The notes below the pieces were generated by a model. The model did not search any database. It saw nothing but the letters and a program-made list of their open reading frames with translations, and had not been told where the DNA came from. From Methanolobus mangrovi (GTDB lineage: Archaea; Halobacteriota; Methanosarcinia; Methanosarcinales; Methanosarcinaceae): a stretch of 64,000 nt of DNA. Position numbers and translations under genes: made by a program. Within the stretch, counting starts at the first letter, position 1; each line of letters starts with the position of its first letter. The DNA lies in the NCBI RefSeq assembly GCF_031312535.1, contig NZ_CP133594.1, positions 2,151,934-2,215,933 of the forward strand. The letters are read 5' to 3'. Shown in pieces: positions 38,779-48,525 of the stretch.

Positions 38779-40014
38779 TCAAATATCCCTCAGGTAACGG
38801 TGTTCCACATCCATATCATTCTCAAGAGCCTCTGCTATCATCTCAGCAATGAGCGGAAGCTGGCGTGCCTGGAATGAGAGCTTGTGGACAAGTTTCTCGA
38901 ATTGCAGGAGTGTACCTATTATGATCACATCTGTCCTTTCAGTCTCATGGGATACAGCATCACGCTCAAGGGCGGCATCTCCTCCCCTTGCCAGTATCTC
39001 CTGCTTGATTATCAGTGCTTCAGTAGTCGTGATATTGTTCACACGTATCACTTTACTTATGGTCTTGTTCTTCATGACCTTAGCACCTGTGCCCGTGACA
39101 CCCATACTTTTCATGAGATATTCAGCGTCATCAGGATGAACAATGTCCATTATGGACACTTCAAAGTCCCCTGATCTTACAGGCTGTTCTTTTTTCCTCA
39201 TTGCTCTTGCAACTTCAACAACATCCTTTGTCTCAGGGATATCATGTGTCCTTATGATATGTGCCCCTTTGTGAACAACGATTGCCGTTGCTGCAAGACT
39301 ACCGTATAGCCTTTCACTTGCCGGTTTGTGAAGTACGGCATCGATGCATGACTTTCTAGAAACAGCCGCAAGCAGTGGCTTGTGGAATACTTTAAGGCTC
39401 TCAAACTGGTCGATGGTCTCAAAATCAAATATCGGGTCCTTTTCAGGGATCCATTTTCCGATGGCAGGGTCCAGTATGAGTTTATCCGTGTTCATTCCCT
39501 TTGAATCTGCTTTGTCAATTATGGCTGCAAGGGAATTCATGATCGCATCCATTCCTATTGGATCCCCTGGGATTTCCTCAGATGCCATAACAACTGCAGG
39601 GCAATCATATTCTGCCACAACATCAATCATGCGTGGATCGGTGGTGAATCCTGAAACATCATTGACAATATCCGCACCGTGTTTAAGTGATTCTTCTGCA
39701 ACACTGGCATATACCGTATCCACGGAAATGAGGGCATCCACATTATCCTTCAGGATATCCAGAGCAGGGATCATGCGGTTCAATTCCTCTTCTTCTCCAA
39801 TTACAGGATTTGCAAGAGGCCATGTTGACCGTGCACCTATGTCCAATATGGTTGCACCGCTGTCAATCATTTTCTGTGCTACATCAAGAAGAGATTCATT
39901 ACTCACAACAGAACCCTTGTAAAAGGATTCTTTGCTCAGGTTGATGACACCCATTAATCTTACAGGGTGCTCATCGCCAACCTTCAAACCGCATATATCA
40001 ACATCAACAACCAT
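38779..40014 (-). CDS. Dihydropteroate synthase-like protein with C-terminal extension
   Basis: 411 residues. The first 265 are a DHPS TIM barrel: MGVINLSKESFYKG, ATILDIGARSTWP, SVDTVYASVAEESLKHGADIVNDVSG (shortened in scope), LILDPAIG, AVSRKSCID and IIRTHDIPETK, all in DHPS order. DHPS joins a pterin with p-aminobenzoate; methanogens also need a pterin-amine condensation for methanopterin, so the exact substrate is uncertain. The extra C-terminal 145 residues (from about 270) are absent from bacterial FolP and may bind a partner or alter specificity. Its place between folD and metV argues for folate. Confidence 0.87.
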   Translation of the reverse strand: MVVDVDICGLKVGDEHPVRLMGVINLSKESFYKGSVVSNESLLDVAQKMIDSGATILDIGARSTWPLANPVIGEEEELNRMIPALDILKDNVDALISVDTVYASVAEESLKHGADIVNDVSGFTTDPRMIDVVAEYDCPAVVMASEEIPGDPIGMDAIMNSLAAIIDKADSKGMNTDKLILDPAIGKWIPEKDPIFDFETIDQFESLKVFHKPLLAAVSRKSCIDAVLHKPASERLYGSLAATAIVVHKGAHIIRTHDIPETKDVVEVARAMRKKEQPVRSGDFEVSIMDIVHPDDAEYLMKSMGVTGTGAKVMKNKTISKVIRVNNITTTEALIIKQEILARGGDAALERDAVSHETERTDVIIIGTLLQFEKLVHKLSFQARQLPLIAEMIAEALENDMDVEHRYLRDI

Positions 40015-40093
40015 TATTCAACCTGGTAGTATTAATTCAGGGTTAGACAAATAGATAAAATAGTATTTAGTTAATAAAATATAAAAATGCTTA

Positions 40094-40954
40094 TCAGGCA
40101 TTCTTTGCTGCCGTAAGCACGTGTTCCATAAGAATCGCGATGGTCATTGGTCCAACGCCTCCGGGAACCGGGGTTATGAGTGAAGCCTTCTTCACCACAT
40201 TATCGAAATCAACATCACCGTAAACCTTGCCGTTCTCTTCGGTGATTCCCACATCAAAGATAACTGCACCTTCCTTTACCATGTCTGCTTTGATGAGGTG
40301 CTTGACACCTGTTCCTACAACAAGGATATCCGCATCAAGGGTGAACTTCTTCAGGTCATCTGTGAAAACATGACACACAGACACAGTTGCATTCCTGTTC
40401 ACAAGCATTGCTGCCATGGGTTTTCCCACAACATTGCTGTGTCCGACGATAACTGCATGTTTGCCCTGTATTGGCACATTGTACTCTTCCAGTGCTCTTA
40501 TAACACCTTTTGGAGTGCAGGGCACAAGACCCTCTTCGCCAATCAGGAGTTTTCCCATGTTGTATGCGTGGAACCCATCGGCATCCTTTGCAGGATCGAT
40601 GGCAAGCATTGCAGACTTATCATCAAGGTGTCCCGGAAGAGGTAACTGAAGGAGGATTCCGTGTATGTCCTCCCGTAAGTTCAATTCCCGGATACGCTCC
40701 ATGAGTTCTTCCTGGGTGGTGGATTCAGGCATATTGTGGTCTTCTGCATGTATGCCGACCCTTTCACATGCCTTGTGTTTAAGACGGACATACATCTTGG
40801 ATGCAGGGTCCTCACCCACAAGTATTGTTGCAAGTCCGGGAATTATTCCCTTCTCTGCCTTAAGCTGTTCGACTCCCTGCTTGACCTGTTCTTCCACTTT
40901 CTTTGACAGGCTTCTCCCATCTATTTTCCTGGAATCGTAGTTCTCTTCTGTCAT
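40094..40954 (-). CDS. folD: Bifunctional methylene-H4F dehydrogenase/cyclohydrolase
   Basis: 286 residues, standard for FolD. Visible motifs are [18 protein letters not shown] with the catalytic Lys, [42 protein letters not shown] (NADP-binding) and [14 protein letters not shown]. It interconverts methylene-, methenyl- and formyl-H4F, feeding PurN and thymidylate/methionine synthesis. FolD is specific for H4F rather than methanopterin, so its presence is direct evidence for a folate pool in this methanogen, as reported for Methanosarcina barkeri. It lies 54 bp after glyA and 79 bp before the DHPS-like gene. Confidence 0.97.
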   Translation of the reverse strand: MTEENYDSRKIDGRSLSKKVEEQVKQGVEQLKAEKGIIPGLATILVGEDPASKMYVRLKHKACERVGIHAEDHNMPESTTQEELMERIRELNLREDIHGILLQLPLPGHLDDKSAMLAIDPAKDADGFHAYNMGKLLIGEEGLVPCTPKGVIRALEEYNVPIQGKHAVIVGHSNVVGKPMAAMLVNRNATVSVCHVFTDDLKKFTLDADILVVGTGVKHLIKADMVKEGAVIFDVGITEENGKVYGDVDFDNVVKKASLITPVPGGVGPMTIAILMEHVLTAAKNA

Positions 40955-41008
40955 GATGCAAACACCTGCGATATTGTTCCTTATACAGGATTGCGTTTTA
41001 ATTGCTTA

Positions 41009-42244
41009 TTACTTGTATATCGGAAATCCGCTGCAAAGCTGCTCAACATCAGAGTTGATGCCGTGAAGTACCGTATCATCATTGAGGTTGTTGATCACTT
41101 CCATGATAAATCCGGCAATCTCCTTCATCTGGTCTTCCTTCATTCCTCTTGTTGTTGCAGCAGGAGTGCCGATCCTTACTCCACTTGTGATGAAAGGACT
41201 TCTTGTCTCGAATGGGATGGTGTTCTTATTAAGTACTATACCAGCCTTGCTCATTGCAGCTTCTGCTTCCTTTCCTGTGATGTCGAACTTGTTAAGGTTC
41301 AAAAGCATTACGTGGTTGTCGGTTCCGCCTGAAACGATATCAAATCCATTCTTCTGGAGTTCTGTTGCCAGGACACCTGCATTCTTTACGGTCTGGTATT
41401 GGTCTGCCTTGAAACTCTCTCCAAGTGCTTCCTTGAATGCAACAGCCTTTGCTGCGATAATATGCATGAGTGGTCCACCCTGGATTCCAGGGAACACAGC
41501 CTTGTTAAGTTCTTTTGCATATTCTTCTTTGCACATGACCATTCCACCTCTTGGACCTCTGAGGGTCTTGTGGGTAGTGGTTGTTACAAAGTCTGCATAA
41601 GGTACAGGGCTTGGGTGTGCACCGGCAGCAACAAGTCCTGCGATGTGTGCAATATCTGCAAGCAGGTATGCTCCTACTTCATCAGCTATCTCTTTGAATG
41701 CCTTGAAATCAAGTGTCTTTGAGTATGCTGAAGCACCACAAACTATCATTTGTGGTTTCTTCTCTTTTGCCATTTCCATAAGTGCATCGTAATCAAGGGC
41801 CTCTGTTTCCTTGTCAACACCATATGGGATTATATTGTAAAGCTGTCCTGCAAAGTTCACCGGGCTTCCGTGTGAAAGGTGACCGCCGTGTGTAAGGTCC
41901 ATTGACATAATGGTGTCCCCTGGCTTGAGGACTGAAAAATAACATGCCATGTTCGAGCCGGAACCGGAGTGTGGCTGGACATTCACATGTTCTGCACCGA
42001 AGATCTCCTTTGCTCTCTCAATGGCAAGGTCTTCTGCAATATCAACGAATTCGCAGCCGCCATAGTAGCGTTTTCCTGAATATCCTTCAGCGTATTTGTT
42101 TGTCATTACAGAGCCCTGTGCTTCCATTACAGCGCGGCTTGCATAGTTCTCTGATGCGATCAGGTTCAACTTGTAATCCTGGCGGTTTGCTTCCAGCCTG
42201 AGGGCCTCTGCAATATCCGGGTCAATTTCTGAGATGTAAGACAT
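41009..42244 (-). CDS. glyA: Serine hydroxymethyltransferase
   Basis: 411 residues from the ATG at 42244, which is preceded by GGTTGGT; a TTG 3 codons earlier is less likely. Motifs are [58 protein letters not shown] with the PLP lysine, and [13 protein letters not shown]. It converts serine and a reduced pterin to glycine and the methylene-pterin. In Methanosarcina this enzyme uses H4F, unlike the methanopterin-using versions of hydrogenotrophic methanogens; clustering with folD and metF agrees. Confidence 0.97.
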   Translation of the reverse strand: MSYISEIDPDIAEALRLEANRQDYKLNLIASENYASRAVMEAQGSVMTNKYAEGYSGKRYYGGCEFVDIAEDLAIERAKEIFGAEHVNVQPHSGSGSNMACYFSVLKPGDTIMSMDLTHGGHLSHGSPVNFAGQLYNIIPYGVDKETEALDYDALMEMAKEKKPQMIVCGASAYSKTLDFKAFKEIADEVGAYLLADIAHIAGLVAAGAHPSPVPYADFVTTTTHKTLRGPRGGMVMCKEEYAKELNKAVFPGIQGGPLMHIIAAKAVAFKEALGESFKADQYQTVKNAGVLATELQKNGFDIVSGGTDNHVMLLNLNKFDITGKEAEAAMSKAGIVLNKNTIPFETRSPFITSGVRIGTPAATTRGMKEDQMKEIAGFIMEVINNLNDDTVLHGINSDVEQLCSGFPIYK

Positions 42245-42321
42245 TGTTACCAACCGTTATATTTGAAGTAATATGTTTGTGAGAAACTTCCTGGTTTAAC
42301 CAGTAATATATGAGTATCAAT

Positions 42322-42930
42322 TTATGTGTGTACTACAATTCGACCTTCCACTTTAAGTTTACCCTCAACGAATAGTTTGACTGATTCGGGGAAGATATTG
42401 TGTTCCTGCTCAAGGATTCTTGCTGCAAGGTCATCAGCGGTATCTGTGTCAAGCACAGGTACGCATTTCTGGATAATTATAGGTCCTGTGTCCATTCCTT
42501 CGTCAACGAAATGCACTGTGCATCCGCTAACCTTCACACCGTAGTCAAAAGCCTGCTGCTGTGCATGCAGTCCTTTGAAAGAAGGAAGCAGTGCTGGGTG
42601 GATGTTTATTATCCTGTTTCGGTATGCTCCAATGAGGTCTTTTCCCACCAGCCGCATGTATCCCGCAAGAAGTATCAGGTCAACATCGTTGTCTTCCAGG
42701 ACTTTCAATATCTCCTTTTCATACTCCTGTTTATTAGGGAAATCAGAAGGATCTATGAATACATCGGTGATTCCATGTTTTTGGGCACGCTCGAGTGCAT
42801 AGGCATCTCCCACATCGCTGATGACAACAGATATCGTTGCACTTTCGATGTAGCCATTTTCGATATTGTCGATAATTGACTGAAGATTCGATCCTCTTCC
42901 TGAAACAAGTACTGCGATGTTGGTGGTCAT
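42322..42930 (-). CDS. purN: Phosphoribosylglycinamide formyltransferase (folate-dependent)
   Basis: 202 residues starting at the ATG at 42930 (MTTNIAVLVSGRGSNLQ); a frame extension upstream of this has no family support. The PurN signature is complete: AGYMRLVG, NIHPALLPSF with the catalytic Asn-x-His, and KVSGCTVHFVDEGMDTGPII. It transfers the formyl group from 10-formyl-H4F in purine synthesis. Many archaea use formate-dependent PurT/PurP, so a folate-dependent PurN next to glyA and folD is consistent with H4F-based biosynthesis. It lies 108 bp after the HTH regulator and 77 bp before glyA. Confidence 0.95.
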   Translation of the reverse strand: MTTNIAVLVSGRGSNLQSIIDNIENGYIESATISVVISDVGDAYALERAQKHGITDVFIDPSDFPNKQEYEKEILKVLEDNDVDLILLAGYMRLVGKDLIGAYRNRIINIHPALLPSFKGLHAQQQAFDYGVKVSGCTVHFVDEGMDTGPIIIQKCVPVLDTDTADDLAARILEQEHNIFPESVKLFVEGKLKVEGRIVVHT

Positions 42931-43037
42931 TGTTAGTTCTAAAAGGGATTTCTGTATATTAGAGTTTTGGGATTTATCAGGAATTACTGAATATTTAAAA
43001 AAAAGCTGTAAGAAATTAAGTATCTGAAAGCAAAACA

Positions 43038-44006
43038 TCAGATCTTGATGTTATGCTTTTTAGTCCTTTCATCGATAAGCTCTGCAAGCTCCTCTGTACC
43101 TGCAAGTTTGTCCAGTTCGCTTTTCTGGATAAGGATCGTATTCTCAACAGTTTCTGATTTGATCTGTCCGTCTATGATAAAAACCGACTTTGTTCTTGTT
43201 ACACATGATATGCTGCTCATAAGATCTGCACGTTTTATCATTGCGCTGCTATATGTGCTGATACCTGTCAGCAGTGTGTCGGAAGTATCTTTTGATATGG
43301 CTTTAAAGGGCGCCTGGCTTGTTGACATGACCTGATAACCAAGCGCATAGAGCATACTCAAAATACCATCATCCGGTTGTGTCTCAGGCGCTTTTTCCTG
43401 TTTGACCTCAACATTTATCTTTTCCTCAAAAGAACGTAGAATATCGATGGATTTTGCAAGGGCAACATCCAGTAGTTCCTCAAGATGGAGAACCACATCT
43501 ATGGATGCATCCATTCCACCTTCCTCGTATTTGCTGATAGTTCTTCTGGAGACTCCAAGTTCAGTAGCAAGGGCCCCTAACGACATGTCCGTTCTTTGGC
43601 GGGCTTCTTTGAGGACCTCACCATCTATTGAAACATAAAGTCCGCCAGGTGCCGCTGATACAAGAGGGGGTACTTCTTCCACTAAATAATCATAAAGGGT
43701 TTGTACACTAACCGCCGGAATTTCATAGCGCATATACACTACGCTATCCTCAAGCATCTGGTCCCTGGTTTTTGCACCTATAAGTACCGGAGTTCCTCCA
43801 AGGCAGCGTGCGAGGCTTTTCATTTCTCTTGCAGTTTCCTCATTTAGCCCGTCAATATTGTATAATACTTTACAAAAAATGAGGGTTTCGTCTTTCCTAG
43901 CTGCAAGATCAAAACTTCGTGGTCTTATATTGCATCTTTTTGATACAATGAAGCCTGCTTGCTGTAATACATCAATGATCTGATGTATCAGGATTTCTTT
44001 CGTCAT
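43038..44006 (-). CDS. Archaeal HTH-type transcriptional regulator with nuclease-like N-terminal domain
   Basis: 322 residues from the ATG at 44006 (MTKEILIHQIIDVLQQAGF), matching the COG1395 family of archaeal regulators. The N-terminal domain (SFDLAARKDETLIFCKVL) resembles a restriction-nuclease fold; the centre contains a Cro/C1-type HTH (MSLGALATELGVSRRTISKYEEGG) around residues 140-170 and is followed by an alpha-helical C-terminus. It is the first gene before purN-glyA-folD and could control that run, but COG1395 members have no established target that I know. An upstream frame start at 44072 adds 22 residues not seen in the family. Confidence 0.85.
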   Translation of the reverse strand: MTKEILIHQIIDVLQQAGFIVSKRCNIRPRSFDLAARKDETLIFCKVLYNIDGLNEETAREMKSLARCLGGTPVLIGAKTRDQMLEDSVVYMRYEIPAVSVQTLYDYLVEEVPPLVSAAPGGLYVSIDGEVLKEARQRTDMSLGALATELGVSRRTISKYEEGGMDASIDVVLHLEELLDVALAKSIDILRSFEEKINVEVKQEKAPETQPDDGILSMLYALGYQVMSTSQAPFKAISKDTSDTLLTGISTYSSAMIKRADLMSSISCVTRTKSVFIIDGQIKSETVENTILIQKSELDKLAGTEELAELIDERTKKHNIKI

Positions 44007-44260
44007 GACAGAATAGGCTTTGTTTGCACATCTATATAAGTGTATCGTGAACTGTTTAGTTATAATTCCCATTTTAACCTTTTATAGATACTTTTAATAA
44101 AATCTCGCTAGAAAATTATTTATTTGATGTGTTGAAATAATGGTGTATATACAACAAATGATTGCTTTTGAAAAATAGTTCAGTGTGCCTTGCCAAGGAT
44201 ATTAATATGAAGGTTTAGACTAAGGAAATGGAAAAGAATCAGTTTCTGGAGTAGTCCTTA

Positions 44261-46330
44261 ATGCCTGTATCTAATAGATTGGAAGTTCCTAATCTGGCAA
44301 TTGAAAGCAAAATATCCGCCAAAATAATGGATAAACTGCCAATGATTATTCTCTTTCTGGATACGAAAGGCAATATCTCATTTGTTAACAAAAAAATCCT
44401 TGAGTTGACAGGGTATGAAGAAAAGCATATCTCAGGGAAACAGTGGTTTGACTTATTAGTCCCTGATTCTTTTAAATCTGAATCCCGTTCCATCTGGAAT
44501 AAATTCATTTCAGATGAAATTGACTCTATTGATAATCTTGAAGTCCCTCTACTTAAAAGAGATGGTAGTAATATTTTTGTCCTATGGAATGCCGTTTCAT
44601 TTACGGATAATGGTATTTTTAAAGGAATTATAATATCCGGTGAAGATATCACCCAGCAGAAACTCTCCCAGAGGGAGCTTGAGGAAAGTGAGCTGCTTTT
44701 CAGGAATGTGGTACAGTTCTCTCCTTTATCTATTGCTCTATTGGATTCCAGTTATAGTCCGATCTATTTTAATCGAAAGTTCACGGAAACCTTTGGTTAT
44801 GCCCTTGAAGATGTGCTGGAAATGGATAAATGGTGGGAGTTTGCAGATTCCGACTCACATCGCAGAAAGACGATTTTTGATTCATGGTGCTCAAACCAAT
44901 CATCATCCCGGGATGAAAGAAGCAATGTCTATAAAAAAGAATGCAAGATTTCCTGCAAAGATGGTTCTGTAAAAGACATCAAGTTGAATTTTGCAAAAAT
45001 AACAGATGATAAGATAATTCTTCTTTTTAAGGATATAACTGAAATGAAGGCTGCACAAAAAGCTTTCTTCCTCGATGAACTAAGGTTAGAGGCCCTTGTT
45101 GAGCTTAACCAGTTTACAGGTTCAATGACAAATGATATCCTGAATTTCTCTCTTGAGAAAGCTGTTGAACTTACGGAAAGTAAGGTAGGTTATATTGCCT
45201 TTATAAATGAAGATAAAGCCACTACAAGCGTATATAGCTGGTCAGAGAAGGCAATGGAACTTTGTGATGTTCAAAATATAACGACCGAATTCAATGTTGA
45301 CGAAATGGGACTTTGGGGAGAATCCATACGGCAGCGTAAACCAATAATAACAAATGATTACAGACGTGAGAATTCGTTTAAAAAAGGACTTCCGGAAGGT
45401 CATGTGGATATCCACAATCACCTTGGCATTCCCGTATTCTATAATGATAAGATTGTTATGATCGCAGGTGTTGGGAATAAAGACAGTGATTATGACAGCT
45501 CCGATATAAGGCAGATAACGCTTCTTATGCAGGGGACATGGGAACTCATACAGAGAAAACAAAGTGAGGAACAAATCAAAGCATATGCAGAAGAACTAGC
45601 CAGGAACAACAAGGAACTTGAATCACTGGACCGTATGAAAGATGAATTCATGGCGAACATAACCCACGAACTAAAGACTCCTCTCATACCTATCAAAGGG
45701 TACAGTGAACTTCTTTTTGAAGGCCATCTCGGAGCTCTGGAGGAGGAACAGGTAAAAAGCGTGGGAGTGATTTTGCAGAATGCTAAAAGATTGCATAAAT
45801 TGATAGATTCCCTTCTATATATGCAGAACATTCATTCAGGAAACATACAGTATCATCTTGATTCTATTGATATTGTCAATGTACTCGATAAAGTAATTGA
45901 TGATCAGTTGTCGATGCGAAGCGAAAAAGGTCCGGTAGTGAATAAAGACTATATTTTATCCCTCCCATTTGTTTGTGGCAATGTGACATATCTGGAACAG
46001 GTATTCTCTCATATACTTGAAAATGCATTGAAGTTTACCTCGCCTGAAGGTTCAATAACTGTCGTAGTGTTCCAGGGAGGTAACGAGATCCATGTTGTCG
46101 TAAAGGATACTGGCATAGGTATACCCAAAGATGAAATCCAACATATTTTCAAAAGATTCTACCAGATGGACGGCTCTCTGACACGTCGTTATGGTGGCAA
46201 TGGCCTTGGATTATATCTTTGTAAAAGCATTGTGGAAGCACATGGTGGTTCTATATGGGCAACAAGTGAAGAAGGCAAAGGAACTGAAATACATGTGCTT
46301 CTTCCAACAATTAAAGAAGAGAACATCTGA
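44261..46330 (+). CDS. PAS-PAS-GAF sensor histidine kinase
   Basis: 689 residues without membrane segments. Order: PAS 1 at about 20-130 (IILFLDTKGNISFVNKKIL), PAS 2 at about 140-265, a GAF domain at about 275-430 (ELTESKVGYIAFINE), a short coiled coil, HisKA with ANITHELKTPLIPIKGYSELL at about 465-485, and HATPase_c with DTGIGIPKDEIQ and GNGLGLYLCKSI. It is probably a cytoplasmic sensor; PAS/GAF domains of methanogen kinases often bind heme or redox ligands, but no ligand residue is certain here. No response regulator is adjacent. Start ATG at 44261 has GGAG 9 bases upstream. Confidence 0.9.
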   Translation: MPVSNRLEVPNLAIESKISAKIMDKLPMIILFLDTKGNISFVNKKILELTGYEEKHISGKQWFDLLVPDSFKSESRSIWNKFISDEIDSIDNLEVPLLKRDGSNIFVLWNAVSFTDNGIFKGIIISGEDITQQKLSQRELEESELLFRNVVQFSPLSIALLDSSYSPIYFNRKFTETFGYALEDVLEMDKWWEFADSDSHRRKTIFDSWCSNQSSSRDERSNVYKKECKISCKDGSVKDIKLNFAKITDDKIILLFKDITEMKAAQKAFFLDELRLEALVELNQFTGSMTNDILNFSLEKAVELTESKVGYIAFINEDKATTSVYSWSEKAMELCDVQNITTEFNVDEMGLWGESIRQRKPIITNDYRRENSFKKGLPEGHVDIHNHLGIPVFYNDKIVMIAGVGNKDSDYDSSDIRQITLLMQGTWELIQRKQSEEQIKAYAEELARNNKELESLDRMKDEFMANITHELKTPLIPIKGYSELLFEGHLGALEEEQVKSVGVILQNAKRLHKLIDSLLYMQNIHSGNIQYHLDSIDIVNVLDKVIDDQLSMRSEKGPVVNKDYILSLPFVCGNVTYLEQVFSHILENALKFTSPEGSITVVVFQGGNEIHVVVKDTGIGIPKDEIQHIFKRFYQMDGSLTRRYGGNGLGLYLCKSIVEAHGGSIWATSEEGKGTEIHVLLPTIKEENI

Positions 46331-46379
46331 TATTCAGAGAATCATTTAACACTAATCAGTCATATTTGCAATTGGTCCA

Positions 46380-47684
46380 ATGAGCAGTGAATATACTAAA
46401 ATGATCGTAGGTATTGATGACACGGATTCCAGGGATGGTATGTGTACCACCTACCTATGTGCTCTTTTAAGGGATGAGCTATCATCTTATGCAAAGACCG
46501 TATCTGATCCTATACTTGTCCGTCTTAATCCTACTATTCCATACAAGACCCGTGGGAATGCATCGGTAGCATTGTTCCTGGAATGCGACGAACCTGAAAA
46601 AGTAATGGATCATGTTATCCGGAAAGTCGCTTCCATGGCCTGCATGGAAAATGAGAACACCAATCCGGGAATTGTTTTCATCACAGATGACCAGTTTGAG
46701 AAGGTCAGAAAAACACTGAGTGATTTTTTCAGGCATGCTGTCAAAGAAGTCATTACAATAGATGAAGCGAAGGAACTGGTTTCAGGACTTGGACTGAAAT
46801 TCAAAACATTCAAGAATGGTCGCGGACTTATCGGTGCCCTTTCTGCCTGCGGTGCAATGCTAAGTCAGGATTGGGACCATACTTATGAGTATATTGCATA
46901 CAGGAAGCTGGAGGTATGCGGTACCCCGCGTTTTGTAGATGGCGATTCTCTCTTTGAAGCTGACAGGCAAACATATCCTGATACATGGGACACTGTAGAC
47001 CTGAAAAATGAAATGGTGGTTTGTGTCCCTCATGCAGGTGATCCTGTCCTTTACGGAATAAGGGGAAAGGATGCATATTCTGTTGAAAAGGCCGTATCTT
47101 TTATCAGGTCAGAACCGGTGGAACGTGTGTGTATATACAGGACAAATCAGGGTACTGATATGCATCTGATCTCAGCATCAACTATCAGTGACATTCAGGA
47201 AATGCATTCGTATATTCTGGAAGGACAGGTCTGCTGTGAACCAAAGACCATCAGGGGAGGGCATACAATATTCTCTCTGAAGGATTCTGCCGGGGATACA
47301 ATTGACTGTGCTGCCTTTGAGCCGACAAAGAACTTCAGGGAACTGATACGCAAACTGATTCCCGGTGACCGGATCGTTGTCTATGGTAGTGTTACTGAAA
47401 GGACAGTGAACATTGAGAAAATAAAGATAATCGGTCTTTCCCCAAAGTACGAGGTTAGAAATCCCTTATGTCCTTCCTGTGGTAAGAGGATGAAATCCGC
47501 TGGTTCCGATCAGGGTTACAGGTGCAGGAAGTGTGGTACCAGTTCTATGGTTACAGAAAGATCAGAAGTAAAAAGAGAAATTGGGATTGGATTCTATGAG
47601 GTTCCACCATGTGCAAGGCGGCATCTTGCAAAGCAGCTTCTGAGATTTGAAAAAGATGAACTGCCAGTTTTTGCCGGCAGATAA
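46380..47684 (+). CDS. tiaS: tRNA(Ile2) 2-agmatinylcytidine synthetase
   Basis: 434 residues. The opening MIVGIDDTDSRDGMCTTYL is the TiaS signature; the family kinase/ferredoxin-like domains follow, then an OB fold (GGHTIFSLKDSAGDTIDCAAF) and a C-terminal zinc ribbon CPSCGKRM with CRKCG. TiaS uses ATP and agmatine to modify C34 of tRNA-Ile2 (CAU anticodon) to agmatidine, letting it read AUA; it is the archaeal counterpart of bacterial TilS. The gene stands between the sensor kinase and the convergent nadE, with 14 bp before the nadE stop. Confidence 0.95.
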   Translation: MSSEYTKMIVGIDDTDSRDGMCTTYLCALLRDELSSYAKTVSDPILVRLNPTIPYKTRGNASVALFLECDEPEKVMDHVIRKVASMACMENENTNPGIVFITDDQFEKVRKTLSDFFRHAVKEVITIDEAKELVSGLGLKFKTFKNGRGLIGALSACGAMLSQDWDHTYEYIAYRKLEVCGTPRFVDGDSLFEADRQTYPDTWDTVDLKNEMVVCVPHAGDPVLYGIRGKDAYSVEKAVSFIRSEPVERVCIYRTNQGTDMHLISASTISDIQEMHSYILEGQVCCEPKTIRGGHTIFSLKDSAGDTIDCAAFEPTKNFRELIRKLIPGDRIVVYGSVTERTVNIEKIKIIGLSPKYEVRNPLCPSCGKRMKSAGSDQGYRCRKCGTSSMVTERSEVKREIGIGFYEVPPCARRHLAKQLLRFEKDELPVFAGR

Positions 47685-47698
47685 TCCTTATTAATGCT

Positions 47699-48478
47699 TT
47701 ATCTGAGAGATCTTAGTTCTGCTATGGCAGGAGCTTTTTGTTTATGCAGGTTTGCATTGATGCGTTTAACCACAGAATCTCTCTGGGTGCTTGTCAGCCC
47801 AAGAGTATTCTGTGCGACCTGTGGGGTTTCCCCTTCTAGTAAAAGGGCAAGGAACCTGTCAACCAGTTCATATGTGATTCCCAGTTCTTCCTCGTCGGTC
47901 TGGTCTGCCCATAACCTTGCTGAAGGAGCTTTTGTGATAATCTCTTCAGGAATTCCAAGAAGTGCTGACATCTCTTTAACCTCTGTTTTGTAGAGGTCCC
48001 CGATCGGTTCAAAGTCAACGCCACCATCTCCGTATTTTGTGAAATATCCCAGGAGTATCTCTGTTTTGTTGCCTGTTCCCATAACCGTTCGTGACATCAT
48101 GTTTGCATAATAGTAAAGGGTGGACATGCGAATCCTGGCTTTGAGGTTTCCATTGGAATGTGAATTGGAAGCTGAACTCTCCGGAATTGAGTTAAGGTAT
48201 GCAGAAAGGATCTCTGATATATCAACGGTTTTGAATTCGATTCCCAGCCTGTCTGCCACTTCGGTGGCATCCAGCACATCTTCTGCAGGCGTTAGATTAA
48301 GCTCCGGCATGTGTATGCCAAGGACATTCTCCTTTCCAAGGGCTTCAACTGTCAGGTAAGCTGTCAGGGCGGAATCGATGCCTCCGCTGATTCCTATTAC
48401 TGCGCCTTTTACACCTGCTTCCTTTGTTTTATCCCTGATGAATTCCACGATGCTATCTTTAGCTTTTGAAATGTCCAT
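47699..48478 (-). CDS. nadE: NAD+ synthetase
   Basis: 259 residues, ammonia-dependent type without a glutaminase domain. The PP-loop VIGISGGIDSALTAYL is at residues 26-41, and MGTGNKTEILLGYFTKYGDGGVDFEPIGDLYKT (in part: GNKTEILLGYFTKYGDG) is the NAD-synthase signature. It makes NAD+ from deamido-NAD+, ATP and ammonia. ATG at 48478, 47 bp downstream of the KaiC-like gene on the same strand. Confidence 0.96.
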   Translation of the reverse strand: MDISKAKDSIVEFIRDKTKEAGVKGAVIGISGGIDSALTAYLTVEALGKENVLGIHMPELNLTPAEDVLDATEVADRLGIEFKTVDISEILSAYLNSIPESSASNSHSNGNLKARIRMSTLYYYANMMSRTVMGTGNKTEILLGYFTKYGDGGVDFEPIGDLYKTEVKEMSALLGIPEEIITKAPSARLWADQTDEEELGITYELVDRFLALLLEGETPQVAQNTLGLTSTQRDSVVKRINANLHKQKAPAIAELRSLR

Positions 48479-48525
48479 TTTATCAAGCCTGCCTGGTCCT
48501 AAATTAGGAATATTCTCAATTATAC

